From the NCBI GenBank assembly GCA_010909165.1, contig VJWM01000351.1, positions 1 to 44,712 on the forward strand: a DNA stretch of 44,712 nt, read 5' to 3'. This DNA comes from Anthoceros angustus (taxonomy: Eukaryota > Streptophyta > Anthocerotopsida > Anthocerotales > Anthocerotaceae). Position numbers and translations under genes: made by a program. The notes below the pieces were generated by a model that was not told where the DNA came from, searched no databases, and saw only the letters and a list, made by a program, of their open reading frames with translations. Shown in pieces: positions 20,813-32,070 of the stretch; positions within the stretch are counted from its first letter, which is position 1; every line of letters begins with the position of its first letter.

Positions 20813-21258
20813 GACTCATCACATGTTAGGCGGGATGACCTCACACGCCGCCAAATTTACATATGAGAAGCCCGAACAGAGCAAATCCCACCTTTTCACC
20901 TATAGGACTCATCACTGTCGACGGGATGACCTACGCTGCCGCTTACCAAATTTACATAGAAGCACAGAGCAAATCCCACCTTTTCACTCTGAGGACTCAT
21001 CACATGTTAGGCAGGATGACCTACACGCTACCAAATTTACATGAGAAGCTTGAACAGAAACCCCACCTTTTCACCTACATGACTCATCACCTGTTGACGG
21101 GATGACCCTGAGCTGCCCGCTTACCAAATTTACATGAGAAGCCTGAACAAGAGCAAATCCCACCTTTTCACCTACATGACTCATCCTGTGTTAGACGGGA
21201 TGACCTACGGGCTGCCCGCTTACCAAATTTACATATGAGAAACGAACAGAGCAAATCG
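20813..21258 (+). repeat. Minisatellite, five units of about 80-97 bp
   Basis: Units start with GACTCATC at 20813, 20906, 20994, 21081 and 21178. Each carries GGGATGACCT (or a variant), ACCAAATTTACAT, a GAGAAG...GAACA segment and AAATCCCACCTTTTCACCT. Copies differ mainly by short insertions or deletions. It lies just beyond the integrase end of the minus-strand gypsy element and may belong to its 3' region. Confidence 0.85.
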
Positions 21259-21299
21259 ATTGATTACGTACGATTGCATTGTTGTTGTGCCTCTTCCGA

Positions 21300-22234
21300 C
21301 CCTCCGTATCTTTGAACAAACCCTAGCGCTCAGTTGGCTCTCTTCATCCGTTAAGCGCCTCTCCATCATGACTCGTGTTGGCACCTCAAACTCTACCGGC
21401 ATAACGGGTGAGTGCCCATAGACCGTGTCTGAGTTGTTGCGTAGTTACCTTCTCTGCCGTCGAGCGCCCATAGCGGCGATGGTAGCTTTGTATCGATCGT
21501 GCGCATAGTTAACCGTAAGCTTATTGAGGATCGGCGGATAAGTCCGTTGGTCTTCTCGTCAATCCGTTGGCCTTGGGTTGTAGGGGCGTTTCGATGTGTG
21601 ATGCGAAATAGTCCGTCATTGCGGTTATCACATCATTGAGGAAATGGGTTCCCCTATAAACACCGGTAGCGGACACCCATACCTTGTGATGATGTTTTCG
21701 TGAGGAATTTGGCCACCGTGCTCATGAGTCCGTTCTAGTAGCGCTTCCACCCACAGTGCGATGGTCCGTTGCCACCAAGATGTACCGCTTTTGTGTGTGC
21801 CTCGTCGTTGGTGTATGGGTCCAGTCGATGCCCACTTCTCAAAAGGCGCTAGTGCTAGTATGGGCACTAACGGCCATTGAGTTGTGGTCGGCTTCCGATC
21901 CGTGACAAGCATCACACTTCTTCACAATTGGTGTGTTTCCCCATACATGGTGGGCCACGATTACCCGACCTCAAGATTTTCTTGGTGGTGACTGTTGCAT
22001 AATGTCCACCACCTAGTCCTTCGTGCATCCCTTTATTACCACCTCCGTCTCACTTTGTTGGAGGTACCTTCGTTCCATGCCCTTAAAGATGCAACCGTTA
22101 TACAACGAAAAGGCGGCGTAGTGCACAAAGGCTGCCCTGGACCAGTTCGATTCGTTTGGTAGCTCCATCTCCCATAGGTACCGTTCCAACTCCGGAGGGC
22201 CGCCTGCGTCGCTCCCTTCTCCGCCGTGGGTCAT
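21300..22234 (-). pseudogene. Gypsy integrase relic (H2C2 region, catalytic core, C-terminal part)
   Basis: The 22234-22013 frame gives LYNGCIFKGMERRYLQQSE, the segment before the H2C2 zinc finger, and HHVWGN...KKCDAC follows after frame changes. The 21915-21628 frame gives APFEKWASTGPIHQRRGTH, then WVEALLERTHEHGG and ENIITRYGCPLPVFIGE, which is the integrase core around its first acidic residues. Farther down, frames between 21600 and 21300 read ANGLTEKTNGLIRR, KLPSPLWA and RLTDEESQL, the end of the core. Integrase joins element cDNA to the host chromosome. Multiple frame changes make it inactive. Confidence 0.75.
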
Positions 22235-22235
22235 C

Positions 22236-22720
22236 CCGGCTTAGGGTTTGTCCGGTGCTCCTCTGCTTCCTCCTCTATCGCCACCAATTCCTCATCCGGA
22301 AGGCGTCCTCTTGATCTGCGGGGGGGTTGTCTTGGACAAGAAGTCGGGCGTGTTGCCGCCTTGCCTAGTCTCCACCTCAAATGTGAACTCCTGTCAGCAG
22401 AATCCACCTCGCAATCCGTCCGGACAAGTGCCTTGTTCACCAAGTGCTTGGCAGTGATCAACATAGAACACAAACTCATTGGGCGAAGGTAGATTTTCTT
22501 CTTGTATACCATTCCAATGCCTCTCGCTCCGTAGTAGTGTACCTCCGTTCCGTCGTGTGTCTTCCAGCGTAGTAGATTGGGTGATCCCTCCGTTTATCAT
22601 CTTTTGGTGAGCACTACTCGATGGCGAAGGTGACACATCCACATACACATGGAATCGCTTCCCGGTCAGGTCCTTTGGTCTTGGGGCCGCAGTGGTGCGA
22701 GGTCTCTGAATGCCGCCTCC
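22236..22720 (-). pseudogene. Gypsy RNase H relic
   Basis: The minus-strand frame gives DLTGKRFHVYVDVSPSP (normally KPF-x-V-x-x-DAS), then QKMINGGITQS and HWNGIQEENLPSPNEF, followed by FYVDHCQALG (normally TDH-x-AL). The order and spacing match gypsy RNase H, which removes the RNA strand after copying. Two short insertions shift the frame. It adjoins the RT relic, as expected. Confidence 0.6.
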
Positions 22721-23660
22721 CTTTGGCGTCCGGTCCATTCCTCCTCCTTCTGAGTAGCTCTGTTAGCGGCCCGCTTTGCAAAATCTTGGATGAAGCCTAT
22801 AGTAACCCACCATGCCCGGGAATCCCGTAACTCCTTCAAGTTCGTGGTGCGGGGGTGGATGACTTTCACCTTGTCTTGGTCCACCTCTATCCCTCTTGCC
22901 GACCGGTGTCCCAACAAGATTCCCTCTGTCATGCAGTAGCATTTCTCGGGATGCGAGCAGTTGAGTCTCCTACATCGTTCCAAACACTTCCGCAATGTCC
23001 ACGTGTTTGTCCTCCTCTCCGTGCACAGTGTCAAGAACACCTCCATGAAGTCCCTCGGAATTCCGGAAGACATTGGTCACCATCCGCATAAATGATCCGG
23101 GTGCTCTGTCATCCGAAGGCGTTTGTAGGCAAGCGTCCCCACTCCGTGGTGAATGTTGTCTTATCGTCAGCTCCCTTAGCGGTTGTGGAGATGGCCGTCA
23201 AGAAGGAGTAGGTACTCGTCACGCCACCTTGTCCGATATATGCGTCCACAAAGGGCATGGGAAATGGTCCTTTTCGTGGCGGCGTTAAGCTTTCTCCGAT
23301 CTGTGGACCGAATCACTTCTTCTTGACGACAACAATGGCGCCACCCATTATTCACGATTGGGAAGATGATGTCCCTCCGGATACTTATCCGGGACTTCCT
23401 TGACCTTGGCGAGTGCTTGGGATTGATTTATCTTGCCGAATCGAGCAGGCACCGCTCCGGCTTGATCTATCCGGTGTTATTCGCCTTGTTTGAATGCCTT
23501 CATGTCGTGACCTTGAAAGCGAACACCTGAATTCCCCAACAAGCGTGAGGTCTTGTTTCCTCGATGGCATACCCTTGCGAATTTTAGGAATTCCGGAACC
23601 TCCACGTCTTCCACATCGTCGGGATTGGCCGTCTCTTTCCTCGCTTCCGCTCGCCCAAAG
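22720..23660 (-). pseudogene. Gypsy reverse transcriptase relic
   Basis: From high to low coordinates, frames read SRSGACSIRQ, AIVVVKKK, then a DRRKLNAATKR-like segment (normally DYRKLN), followed by TNTWTLRKCLERCRRLNCSH, PEKCYCMTEGILLGHRSA and RGIEVDQDKVKVI. The last three are highly typical of the palm-to-connection part of plant gypsy RT. The YxDD region near 23040 is disrupted: the frame gives VFLTLC, and the expected Asp pair is displaced by a frameshift. Confidence 0.8.
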
Positions 23661-23899
23661 CCATCATCCTCTACCCAGGTTCATCTTCACGCATTCCCCA
23701 CTCCGGAAGAGTTCGTCAGGTGAAGAGTTACTTCTTGAGTCCTCCTCATCCGGGGGTTCCGCCTTTTTATTTCCTCCGCGACTTCCACTTGGAGCGTCAC
23801 CTCGCTCCAAAGTGTCCCTCCGATAGTCCATTTCTTCTTGGACCACGAGATTTTGGAAAGGTAGTCCTCATTCGTATCCTCGCGCTCATCGTCCCCTTG

Positions 23900-24300
23900 T
23901 CTTGGAGGTGTACCCTACATGGTGCTTGGTTTCACCACGATGTGTCCTTACTCCGGTGTCGCTACCGTCCTTCCCTCACCTTGGATCCCAGTCCGGCAGT
24001 GTATTTCCTTCCTTCCAGTGTAGTTTTGTCAGCGAGTCCAGTCGCCCCAGGACCTCATACCCAGGTCCGGGTCGATGAAATCTAATGTATAGGGGCTCCG
24101 CTATGGTGGCTTGGACTCGGACAACTCCCTGGCGCTCGCGACATGTCGCCATCCGAGGGTTTTGGTGGATGGCTCGAAGGTGGTGAACCCCCGTCTTGCG
24201 GTGGCCTCGGTGATGAGGTTCACTCGACCCCGTGTCGAGGCACGTTTTTAATCCGCAATTTCCACGCACTGGCGCCCGAGTCCGTATGAGATACTACCCT
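23900..24300 (-). pseudogene. Gypsy aspartic protease relic
   Basis: The minus-strand frame carries CLDTGSS, with the catalytic D-T-G-S at 24236-24225, followed by LRAIHQNPRMATCRERQGVV and RVQATIAEPLYIRFH. This pattern of DTGS, then a beta-rich segment ending in VxxTIAEPLYI, is that of retroviral-type pepsin-fold proteases in plant gypsy elements. It lies between gag and RT in the expected order. The catalytic triad is preserved, but surrounding frames are broken. Confidence 0.6.
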
Positions 24301-24869
24301 TACCTCCACGTTCTTGCCCTTAGGGCCAAGGAGTTCCGCGTGGTTGCGTCTCACGATGGCCTCCGGACTTCACGATACGGGTTGTCTTTTAACAAGCCTA
24401 AGGGACACCAAGTGTTGTTGGTCCATCATCAAGTCGGCCACCTTGAAAGGGCGGGTGGTTCTCCTTTGCGTCCGTCGCTTGACCCTTCCTCCGCCTCTGT
24501 GGTGGTCGGACCACTACAGGTCTGTCGGTTCTTCTTGAAGCATCTCGGTCACTTCTCGGACCACATCCGGTGGAAGCTGGGTGTTGCCTTGGGTGAGTCC
24601 TTCTCCGACATTTGGGGGTTTTGGTTTCTTCTTGGCGGGCTGCCGGTTAACTTCGTCCTCTTTGGCGGGTTCGGCTTCCTTGGGTGTTCCGTCCTCCGTA
24701 TCCGTGGGACTATCCCATTTTCTTCCTCTTCTGTCTCCTTTCCTTCGCTCCTTTCGGCGACTCGGGTTGACACTTCCGGTACCTCGGTCCGCCTTCTCTC
24801 CTTAAACTTGCTTCGTACCACCTCGTTCAGCTCCTCGGTGCCTCCTCCCCTCCGCCTCTTTTCTTATCG

Positions 24870-27470
24870 GCCGCCTTAGGGAGGGCGTGGCGGTGGCTCT
24901 CCCCGGGTGGCGTGGCCGTCCTCGAGGGTTCGGACACAGTCGCCATGTGCCCGCACGCTTCAATCTCCACAGGCGTTCAAAGTCCCGTTGCCTTGCGGTG
25001 GGGTATGGCACGCGTTGGAGTAGTGCCGGGGTTCCCACAGTTCCAGCGACCACCGCCGCCGAGAATTCTGGAGGGGCTCCCATGCGGTCTTTGCGCCAGT
25101 CGATGCAGACGGACCCTGGTACATCGTCTGGGATACAGTCGGTGGCTTCTTGCACTTGGTATGCATCCTCCCTTGTTCCTCGGACTCTTCCCGTAGTCAT
25201 ACTCCACACGGTTCCAGGTGCGGATTGGCCTTGAATGCCCATGTTGGTGACACACCACGGATGAGTCGGACCGTGGTGGCCGCCTTCGCCGTTCTTTATC
25301 CTTCACACGGTTGATCGTCAACTCCTCCACCCTCTTCATTACCGTTCTAGATCTTCCCTCGGCCGCTACTTCCTTCAAAGGCTGGGTCGGGCGGGACCTC
25401 GTGCTGCGGGCATCACTCCTCCCCTCACCTCCGCGACTCTTCTTCTTTATTTTTGAGGTTCTTCTTCTTCCATGACATCCTCAGTTCTTCTTGAGTCCTC
25501 TTCCTCTTCCTCTGCCTCGGTCTCATCATCCTCCTCTTAGGGTTCTTCATCTTGAGTCCGACCCCGTTTCTTCTTTTCTTCTTTCCTCCTGGAGGTCCTC
25601 GGTCGTTGGTGCATCGATTCTTCATAGTTCTCCGCCCGGACCGCCTTGCTCACATCTTTCTAGCTGGCGTGCTTAGCCATTGGCTTGGATAAGCCTGCGA
25701 ACCAACGTACCGCTTTGCATGGTAGTGTGGTGGGGTGCGGTCCCGGCGTAGAACGTTCGATGTCGATCCCAACTTCTCTCTTCCTCCCGGGTTCTCGAGT
25801 TTGGACAAGGCGTAGCCTTCTTGATCGATTCGCGGAATCTTTCTGAAGGCATCCTTCAATCTTGAAGGTTGCGGGAGTTAAGGCGTGTACTTTACCGAGC
25901 GTGTCCCCGGGACCCCTTGGAGCAATTTGAATGGTGCGCATCCGAACCTTCTCCGTTGAAGTTTGCGACACGAAATCCTCCACGAAGGTTTCGCGTCTCT
26001 CTCCTTCTTACCTCCAAAGAGAATCGCTTGCTTGGTCGCGTTGTTGCCATCGCGCGATCGGGTGAGGAACCGCCCCTTACCACCGCTGACTTGGTCTTCC
26101 TCCGATGCCTCGGTCTCATCATCCTCCTCTTCAGGGTTCTTCATCTTGATCCGACCCCGTTTCTTCTTTTCTTCTTTCCTCCTGGAGGTCCTCGGTCGTT
26201 GGTGCATCGATTCTTCATAGTTCTCCGCCCGGACCGCCTTGCTCACATCTTTCTAGCTGGCGTGCTTAGCCATTGGCTTGGATAAGCCTGCGAACCAACG
26301 TACCGCTTTGCATGGTAGTGTGGTGGGGTGCGGTCCCGGCGTAGAACGTTCGATGTCGATCCCAACTTCTCTCTTCCTCCCGGGTTCTCGAGTTTGGACA
26401 AGGCGTAGCCTTCTTGATCGATTCGCGGAATCTTTCTGAAGGCATCCTTCAATCTTGAAGGTTGCGGGAGTTAAGGCGTGTACTTTACCGAGCGTGTCCC
26501 CGGGACCCCTTGGAGCAATTTGAATGGTGCGCATCCGAACCTTCTCCGTTGAAGTTTGCGACACGAAATCCTCCACGAAGGTTTCGCGTCTCTCTCCTTC
26601 TTACCTCCAAAGAGAATCGCTTGCTTGGTCGCGTTGTTGCCATCGCGCGATCGGGTGAGGAACCGCCCCTTACCACCGCTGACTTGGTCTTCCTCCGATG
26701 CCTCGGTCTCATCATCCTCCTCTTCAGGGTTCTTCATCTTGATCCGACCCCGTTTCTTCTTTTCTTCTTTCCTCCTGGAGGTCCTCGGCCGTCGTTGGTG
26801 CATCGATTCTTCATAGTTCTCCGCCGCCCGGACCGCCTTGCTCACATCTTCTCTTAGCGCGTTAGCCATTGGCTTGGATAAGCCGAACCAGCGCTTTGCA
26901 TGGTAGTGTGGTGGGGTGCCGGTCCCGCAGCGTGAACGTTCGATGTCTGATCCCAACTTCTCCGTCTTCCTCGCTTGAGGTTCTCGAGTTTGGACAAGGC
27001 GTAGCCTTCTTGATCGATTCCGGAATCTTTCTAGAAGGCATCCTTCAATGCTTGAAGGTTGCGGGGGGAGCGTTAGGGGCGGCGGTATTTCCTCCGGTAC
27101 CAGGCACCCCGTGGACCCCTTGGAGCAATTTGGATGAGTGCGCATCCGAACCTTCTCCGTTGAAGTTTGCGCGACACGAAATCCTCCACGAAGGTTTGAC
27201 GTCTCTCTCCTTCTTACCTCCAAAGAGAATCGCTTGCTTGGTCGGCGTTGTTGCCATCGCGCGATCGGCAGGGTTGAGAACCGCTCCCCTTACCACCGCT
27301 GACTTGGTGCTGCTCCTCTCGATCCGACAACTCCACGCTTGTTGGTGGTGTCCTCGCCTCGAGCTCGTCGTCTCTCACGTGCGCTCGGGCGCTCGGCGAT
27401 CTGGCGTCCGACTCTCTGGTCGTCCTTACCTCCGTCCTCACGCATCCACGCTTGCTACGGGCGATTTCAT
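24870..27470 (-). pseudogene. Gypsy gag relic, lower copy, with internal triplication
   Basis: It follows the PBS at 27471-27484. The N-terminal half repeats KQAILFGGKKERD...WRISC-type segments and the acidic-basic run MKNPEEEDDETEASEEDQV. The C-terminal half has CIDWRKDRMGAP and, near 24990-24920, a zinc-knuckle-like C-x-x-CGD ... H-MAT ... CPNP pattern spread over two frames. Gag packages element RNA, with the knuckle binding nucleic acid. The copy contains the 593-bp repeats and is out of frame in several places. Confidence 0.55.
25557..27300. repeat. 593-bp tandem repeats in gag: two identical copies plus a diverged third
   Basis: Unit A (25557-26149) and unit B (26150-26742) appear identical over 593 bases. 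Unit C begins at 26743, matches for about 46 bases, then continues as a homologue separated by many small insertions and deletions. A fourth homologue lies at about 29212-29790 in the upper gag copy. Just upstream of unit A, a two-base difference (GAGTCCG against GATCCG) marks the end of the exact repeat. Confidence 0.92.
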
Positions 27471-27484
27471 TCCCGGCAGCGCCA
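27471..27484 (-). other. Primer binding site-like sequence, lower gypsy copy
   Basis: TGGCGCTGCCGGGA on the minus strand follows the LTR end (...CCACA) after TTT. TGGCGCC...GGGA-type sites just inside the 5' LTR are usual primer binding sites of plant gypsy elements. I did not assign the tRNA. Confidence 0.6.
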
Positions 27485-27487
27485 AAA

Positions 27488-28484
27488 TGTGGCGACTTTC
27501 GAGCGGCGGTAGCGCACAATCCGTGTCGTTGTAGGAAGAGTCCGTTCCCAAAGGAATGAGGCTCCGTTTGCGCGTTTGATTTCTGCGTCGTTCGGTCACG
27601 CGCACATGTTCACTAACTACCGCGTTCACCGCGCGAGCCGGTATGGCCAAGCGTTTGAGACCCGTTCGCGTCCGTTCGTTCGTTCGTCCCTCACACCTCT
27701 TTCTCCACTCTCACTTATCGGTCTTAGGAAGGCGCGGGTTACGTCCGGACCTCCTCGTCGTTCGGGCCTCTCGTCCGCTCTGCCGCCTCCGAGTCCCTCA
27801 CACGTTCGGTCGGGTTGCGGGCCGGCTCCGGACGGGTCCCAGTCACCCTTCCTGCACACACAACACGTTAGGTCCGTCACGGGACCACAGTCAATCTCCG
27901 GGTCGTGCACCTTTCGGTGACTCGGGACTCACGTTAGAAGACACACAAGGTGCGCAGAGCGGCATCAACACCAGAGAAAGATGATTTATTCGGGGCGTGA
28001 CCCTCTTATACTACGCCCTCGTCTTTATTACACCCCTATTACGGTGATGGCTCGGTATACTAATCGACGCCTACCATCCTATTCCCTCCCCTATCTCCTT
28101 CGTCGTGTGGGGGGGAAGGTCCGGGTTCCGCCTTGGGATTGGTGGTCAATCTCCGTCACGGCGGGCGCACCCAATCGGATGATCCGGAGACCCCTCCTCT
28201 CCGGAATCACAGCCGAGGTTGGAGCTCTGGCGGCGGTCGGGCCGCCCGTTACCTAGTCATCCTCCTGGCCTCCCGTGGGTCCCCCTCGGTGGGGCCACCT
28301 ATCCTCCTAGCGTGAAGTCGAGGGCTCCTCCTTCTTGCGAGTCCGGACCTCGAGGTCAGGTCTCGACTCAGTCGAACTCAGTCCGTCTTATTTCACAGTC
28401 CAGGTCGGGTGGGGTCGGCCTCGTCTGGGTTCGGACCTCGGGGTCGAACTTATTACGAGGTCCGGTCCCAAGCTCGGACCGGCT
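27488..28484 (-). repeat. Gypsy LTR, lower copy (about 1.0 kb)
   Basis: It is homologous along its length to 29975-31015. Shared landmarks include GTGTCGTTGTAGGAAGAG, GATGGCCAAGCGTTT-type words, ACACAACACGTTAGGTC, AGAAAGATGATTTATT and TGGGTCCCCCTCGGTGGGG. The inner end is CCACA next to the PBS. The outer end is set only by where similarity stops and could be off by tens of bases. Confidence 0.7.
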
Positions 28485-28505
28485 TCAATCTGTAATCTTG
28501 GCGCA

Positions 28506-29957
28506 GCCTTAGGGAGGGCGTGGCGGTGGCTCCCTGTTGGGGTGGCGTAGCGCACCGTCCTCGAGCGATTGACACAAAATCGCCATGTGCACGCACCCAA
28601 TCTCCACACAGTTCAAAGTCCCGTTGCCTTCTTAGGAGTGGGGTATGGACAGCGTTGGAGTAGTGCGGTTCCCAGTTCGGACCATAGCCGAGAATTCTGG
28701 AGGGCTCCCATGCGGTCTTTGCGCCAGTCGATGCAGACGGACCGGTGTGGTACATCGTCACAGGATACGCGGTCACGGTGGTGCTTCTTGCACTTGGTAT
28801 GCATCCTCCCACTTTGTTCCTCGGACTCTTCCCGTAGTCATACTCCACAGTTCCACAGGTGCGGAGGCGATTAGCCTTGAATGCCCATGTTGGTGACACA
28901 CCGCACACCACGGATGAGTCCGGACCGTGGTGGCCGCCTTCGCCGTTCTTTATCCTTCACGGTTGATCGTCAACTCCTCCACCCTCTTCATTACCGTTCG
29001 GATCTTCCCTCGGCCCGCTACTTCCTTCAAAGGAGCTGGGTCGAGGACCTCTCGTGCAGTGCGGGCATCATGACCTCCTTCTTCTCCACCCTCCGCGACT
29101 ACGGGCTTTTCTTCTTAATTCTTGGGTTCTTCTTCTTCCATGACATCCTCGGTTCTTCTTGAGTCCTCTTCCTCCTCCTCCGATGCTACCTCGGTCTCAT
29201 CATCCTCCTCTTGAGGTTCTTCATCTTGATCCGACCCGTTCTTCTTTTCTTCTTTCCTCCTGGCGTCCTCGGCCGTCGTTGGTGCATCGATTCTTCATAG
29301 TTCTCCGGACCGCCTTGCTCACATCCTTCTACGCCAGCGACACGTGTAGCCATTGGCTTGGATAAGCCATTGCGGTCACGCTTTGCATGGTAGTGTGAGT
29401 GGGGTCGGTCCCGGCGTGGGCAGATTCGATGTCGATCCCAACTTCTCGTCTTGCCTCGGGTTCTCGAGTTTGGACAAGGCGTAGCCTTCTTGATCAATTC
29501 GCGGAATCTTTCTAGAAGGCATCCTTCAATGCCGAAGGTTGCGGGGGGAGTTACGGTAGTGGTACCTCCGATTGTGAGCCCTGTCCCCGTAGGACCCCTT
29601 GGAGCAATTTGGATGTGCGCATCGAACCTTCTCCGTTGAAGTTGCGACGAAATCCTCCACGAAGGTTTGATCTCTCTCCTTCTTACCTCCAAAGAGAATC
29701 GCTTGAGTCGGCGTTGTTGCCATCGCCGCGATCGGCAAGGGTTGAGAACCGCTCCCTTACCACCGCGACTTGGTCTTTGCTTCCTCCTCACGATCCGACA
29801 ACTCCACCACGCTTACATTGGTGGTGACCTCGCCTCGAGCTCGTCGTCTCTCACGTACTGCGCTCGGCGCTCGGCGATCTGGCGTCCGACTCTCTCGGTA
29901 ATTAGTCCTTAACTACCTCCCGTCCTCACGCATCCCGCAGCTTGCTACGATTTCATT
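28506..29957 (-). pseudogene. Gypsy gag relic, upper copy, truncated
   Basis: It is homologous to the lower gag, including the CIDWRKDRMGA segment and a CGDW...H zinc-knuckle-like stretch near 28600. Similarity ends at about 28506, at AGCCTTAGGGAGGGCG, the same point as 24873 in the lower copy, and it then abuts the lower LTR. It lacks the extra 593-bp units. Protease and everything downstream are missing from this copy. Confidence 0.6.
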
Positions 29958-29971
29958 CCCGAGCGGCGCCA
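29957..29971 (-). other. Primer binding site-like sequence, upper gypsy copy
   Basis: TGGCGCCGCTCGGGA on the minus strand sits three bases inside the LTR end, in the same relative position as the site at 27471-27484. It has the more canonical TGGCGCC start. Confidence 0.6.
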
Positions 29972-29974
29972 AAA

Positions 29975-31015
29975 TGTGGCGCGACTTTCGTGATAGAGCG
30001 CGCGCACAATCCGTGTCGTTGTAGGAAGAGTCCGTTCCCAAGGAATGAGCTCCGTTTGCGTTTGAGGCGATTCTCGTCTTACTGCGTCGTTCGGTCCCAC
30101 GCACACATTCATCAGTTCACGACTAACTACTGTAGCGTTCATACCCGGTGATGGCCAAGCGTTTAAGGACCGTTCGGCGTCCGTATCGTTCACGTTCGTC
30201 CTCACTCCTGTCCGTTCCTCTCTCACTCACTACACTTATCGGTCTTAGGGAAAGGCGGGTTACAGTCCGGACCTCCTCAAATTGTTGAGCCTCTCCGTCC
30301 AAGACTCTGCCGCCCTCCGAGTCCTCCGGCTCACCACGTTCGGTCCGGTTCGGCGGCTCGGGCCGAGGTCCCAGTCACCCTCCTGCACACCACAACACGT
30401 TAGGTCGTCACGGGACCACAGTCAATCTCTCGGCGTGCACCTTTCGGTGACTCGGGACTCACGTTAGCAAGAAGACACACAAGGTGCGAGCGGCATCAAC
30501 ACCAAGAGAAAGATGATTTATTGACGGCCCTCTTACTCGCCCATGAAATCTCTTTATTACACCTATTACGGTGATGGCATTTCGGTATACTAATCGGACC
30601 TACCATCCTATTCCTCCCCTATCTCCTTCGTCGGCGGTGGGGGGAAGGTCCGGGTTCCGCCTTGGGATTGGTGGTCCAATCTCCGTCACAGCAGTTGCGG
30701 CGCGCAATCGGATGATCCGGTAGACCCCTCTCTCTCCGGAATCACAGCCGGGTTGGGCTCGTGGCGGCGACCGCCCGTTACCACTAACGTCATCCTCCTG
30801 GCCTCCCGTGGGTCCCCCTCGGTGGGGCCGCGCTATCTGCTCCCCTAGCGTAAGTCGAAGGGGCTCCTCCTTCTTCTTGGTCCGGACCTCGAGTCGGTCT
30901 CGACTCGGTCCCAGAACTCAGTCGTCTTATTTCACGAGTCCGGTCGGTGGGTCGGCCTCGTCTGGGGTTCGGACCTCGGTCCGAACTTATTCAGTCCGGT
31001 CCCCAAGCTCCGGAC
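29975..31015 (-). repeat. Gypsy LTR, upper copy (about 1.04 kb)
   Basis: It shares its landmarks with the lower LTR in the same order, with blocks of 10-30 identical bases separated by short indels. The outer end near 31015 is where similarity to the lower copy stops (CAAGCTC(C)GGACC). Confidence 0.7.
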
Positions 31016-31612
31016 CCCTTGTCATGGACCTCGTCTTGCTAGGTCCTCATCCCTACCAGGCCCTTGTCTTGGGTCGGGTTGGCTCCTCATACTGCGCCCC
31101 GGGCCGTCACCTCCCTTCTCGGCGGGTTGCGGTGAACTTACCACAGGGTCCGTTGCGTCTCGCTCCTCTTGAGGCTCTTCTCCCCATTGCCCGTCTCCAA
31201 GCAGGGCCACTAGAGTCCCGTCTTCCCCATGCCCTTCTTCCCCTCACAGCCTTCCAGTCCGTCTGTTCTGTTGGTGACGAGGTCTCAGCCTTCGGGGCTC
31301 GGTGTGGTAGGCAAAGTCAGATCCACTTGTTGGTGCCTCTTCCACGTGTGCGAAGCACCGTCTTCGCCATAGGTGCTCGGGAGGGGCGTGCTGCCCGCTT
31401 GTTGGACCACCTCCCTGCTAGGTTTGATAGTTGGGCCGACTTCCTTCACGAGGCTGCAAGGGCTGCCTCGGTCACCTCCCATAATGCCGCCGTTGCTCCA
31501 CCACCTCCAACTCCGTCGCTTCGCTCCAGCCCCATTACCATAGCCTGTGTTCCCCGCCTTCCTCAAGCTGGACGTGACTGCTTATGCGCTTCCGATTGCT
31601 CTCTCATCCATT
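31016..31612. other. GC-rich interval, no supported gene
   Basis: A plus-strand frame is open from 30808 to 31620, but its first third lies in the LTR. The rest is Leu/Arg/Pro-rich and lacks recognisable motifs. I treat it as composition-driven. Confidence 0.35.
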
Positions 31613-31684
31613 CCTACTAGAAATGGCAGCCCATGATCATTGTTGCAATTTTATATTACACTTTCAAATTGCAACAAGCTATGA

Positions 31685-32070
31685 AACTTGGTATTAAGTT
31701 TGACACTATTCCTTCTCATTTTGTCACCATCTTAACACGAACGACTCTCTTCCTCATCACCTCACCCTCCTAAGTACACCTCTCTCTCACAAGCATTGTT
31801 TATGATTTCAAACATATACTATGCAAACACCTTATATTCTGATCCTTTGTTACAATTTCATGTAACACTTTCCATTTGGAACACTCATTAAGTTAGTTGG
31901 CTTGGTGTTAAGTTTGTGATACTCTTCTCCACCTTCTCTCACCATCTTAACAACATGCAAGTGGTGTGACCTTACACCTCACCATTAAGAGCTTAGCATT
32001 AAGTTTGTTGGCTTGGTGTTAAGTTTGTGATTTTCTTCTTCACCTTCTCTCACCATCTTAACAACACCTT
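31685..32070 (+). repeat. Short tandem segments near the left end of the inverted-repeat element
   Basis: GGCTTGGTGTTAAGTTTGTG, then CACCTTCTCTCACCATCTTA and ACAACA, occur at about 31898-31960 and about 31998-32060. A more diverged copy lies at 31688-31740 (TTGGTATTAAGTTTGACA ... CACCATCTTAACA). Confidence 0.7.

Larger units (their letters stand above)
21300..31015 (-). mobile_element. Ty3/gypsy retrotransposon, rearranged: LTR-gag-LTR-gag-pol
   Basis: Read on the minus strand, the order is LTR (31015-29975), primer-binding-site-like sequence (29971-29957), truncated gag (to about 28506), a second LTR (about 28484-27488), PBS (27484-27471), gag with internal duplications (to about 24870), protease, RT, RNase H and integrase (to about 21300). 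The domain order PR-RT-RH-INT defines Ty3/gypsy. I see no matching LTR after integrase down to 20000. Stops and frameshifts occur throughout. The duplicated LTR-gag block suggests unequal recombination or insertion of one copy beside another. Flanks were too degraded to find a target duplication. Confidence 0.8.

Noticed and set aside
20813-21258. Regular repeats, considered as a CRISPR array
   Set aside because: Repeat and spacer are not distinguishable: the whole unit is repeated with indels. The context is a plant genome.
30808-31620. Open frame of 270 codons on the plus strand
   Set aside because: Its first third lies in the antisense of a gypsy LTR. The rest is GC-driven Leu/Arg/Pro sequence without motifs.
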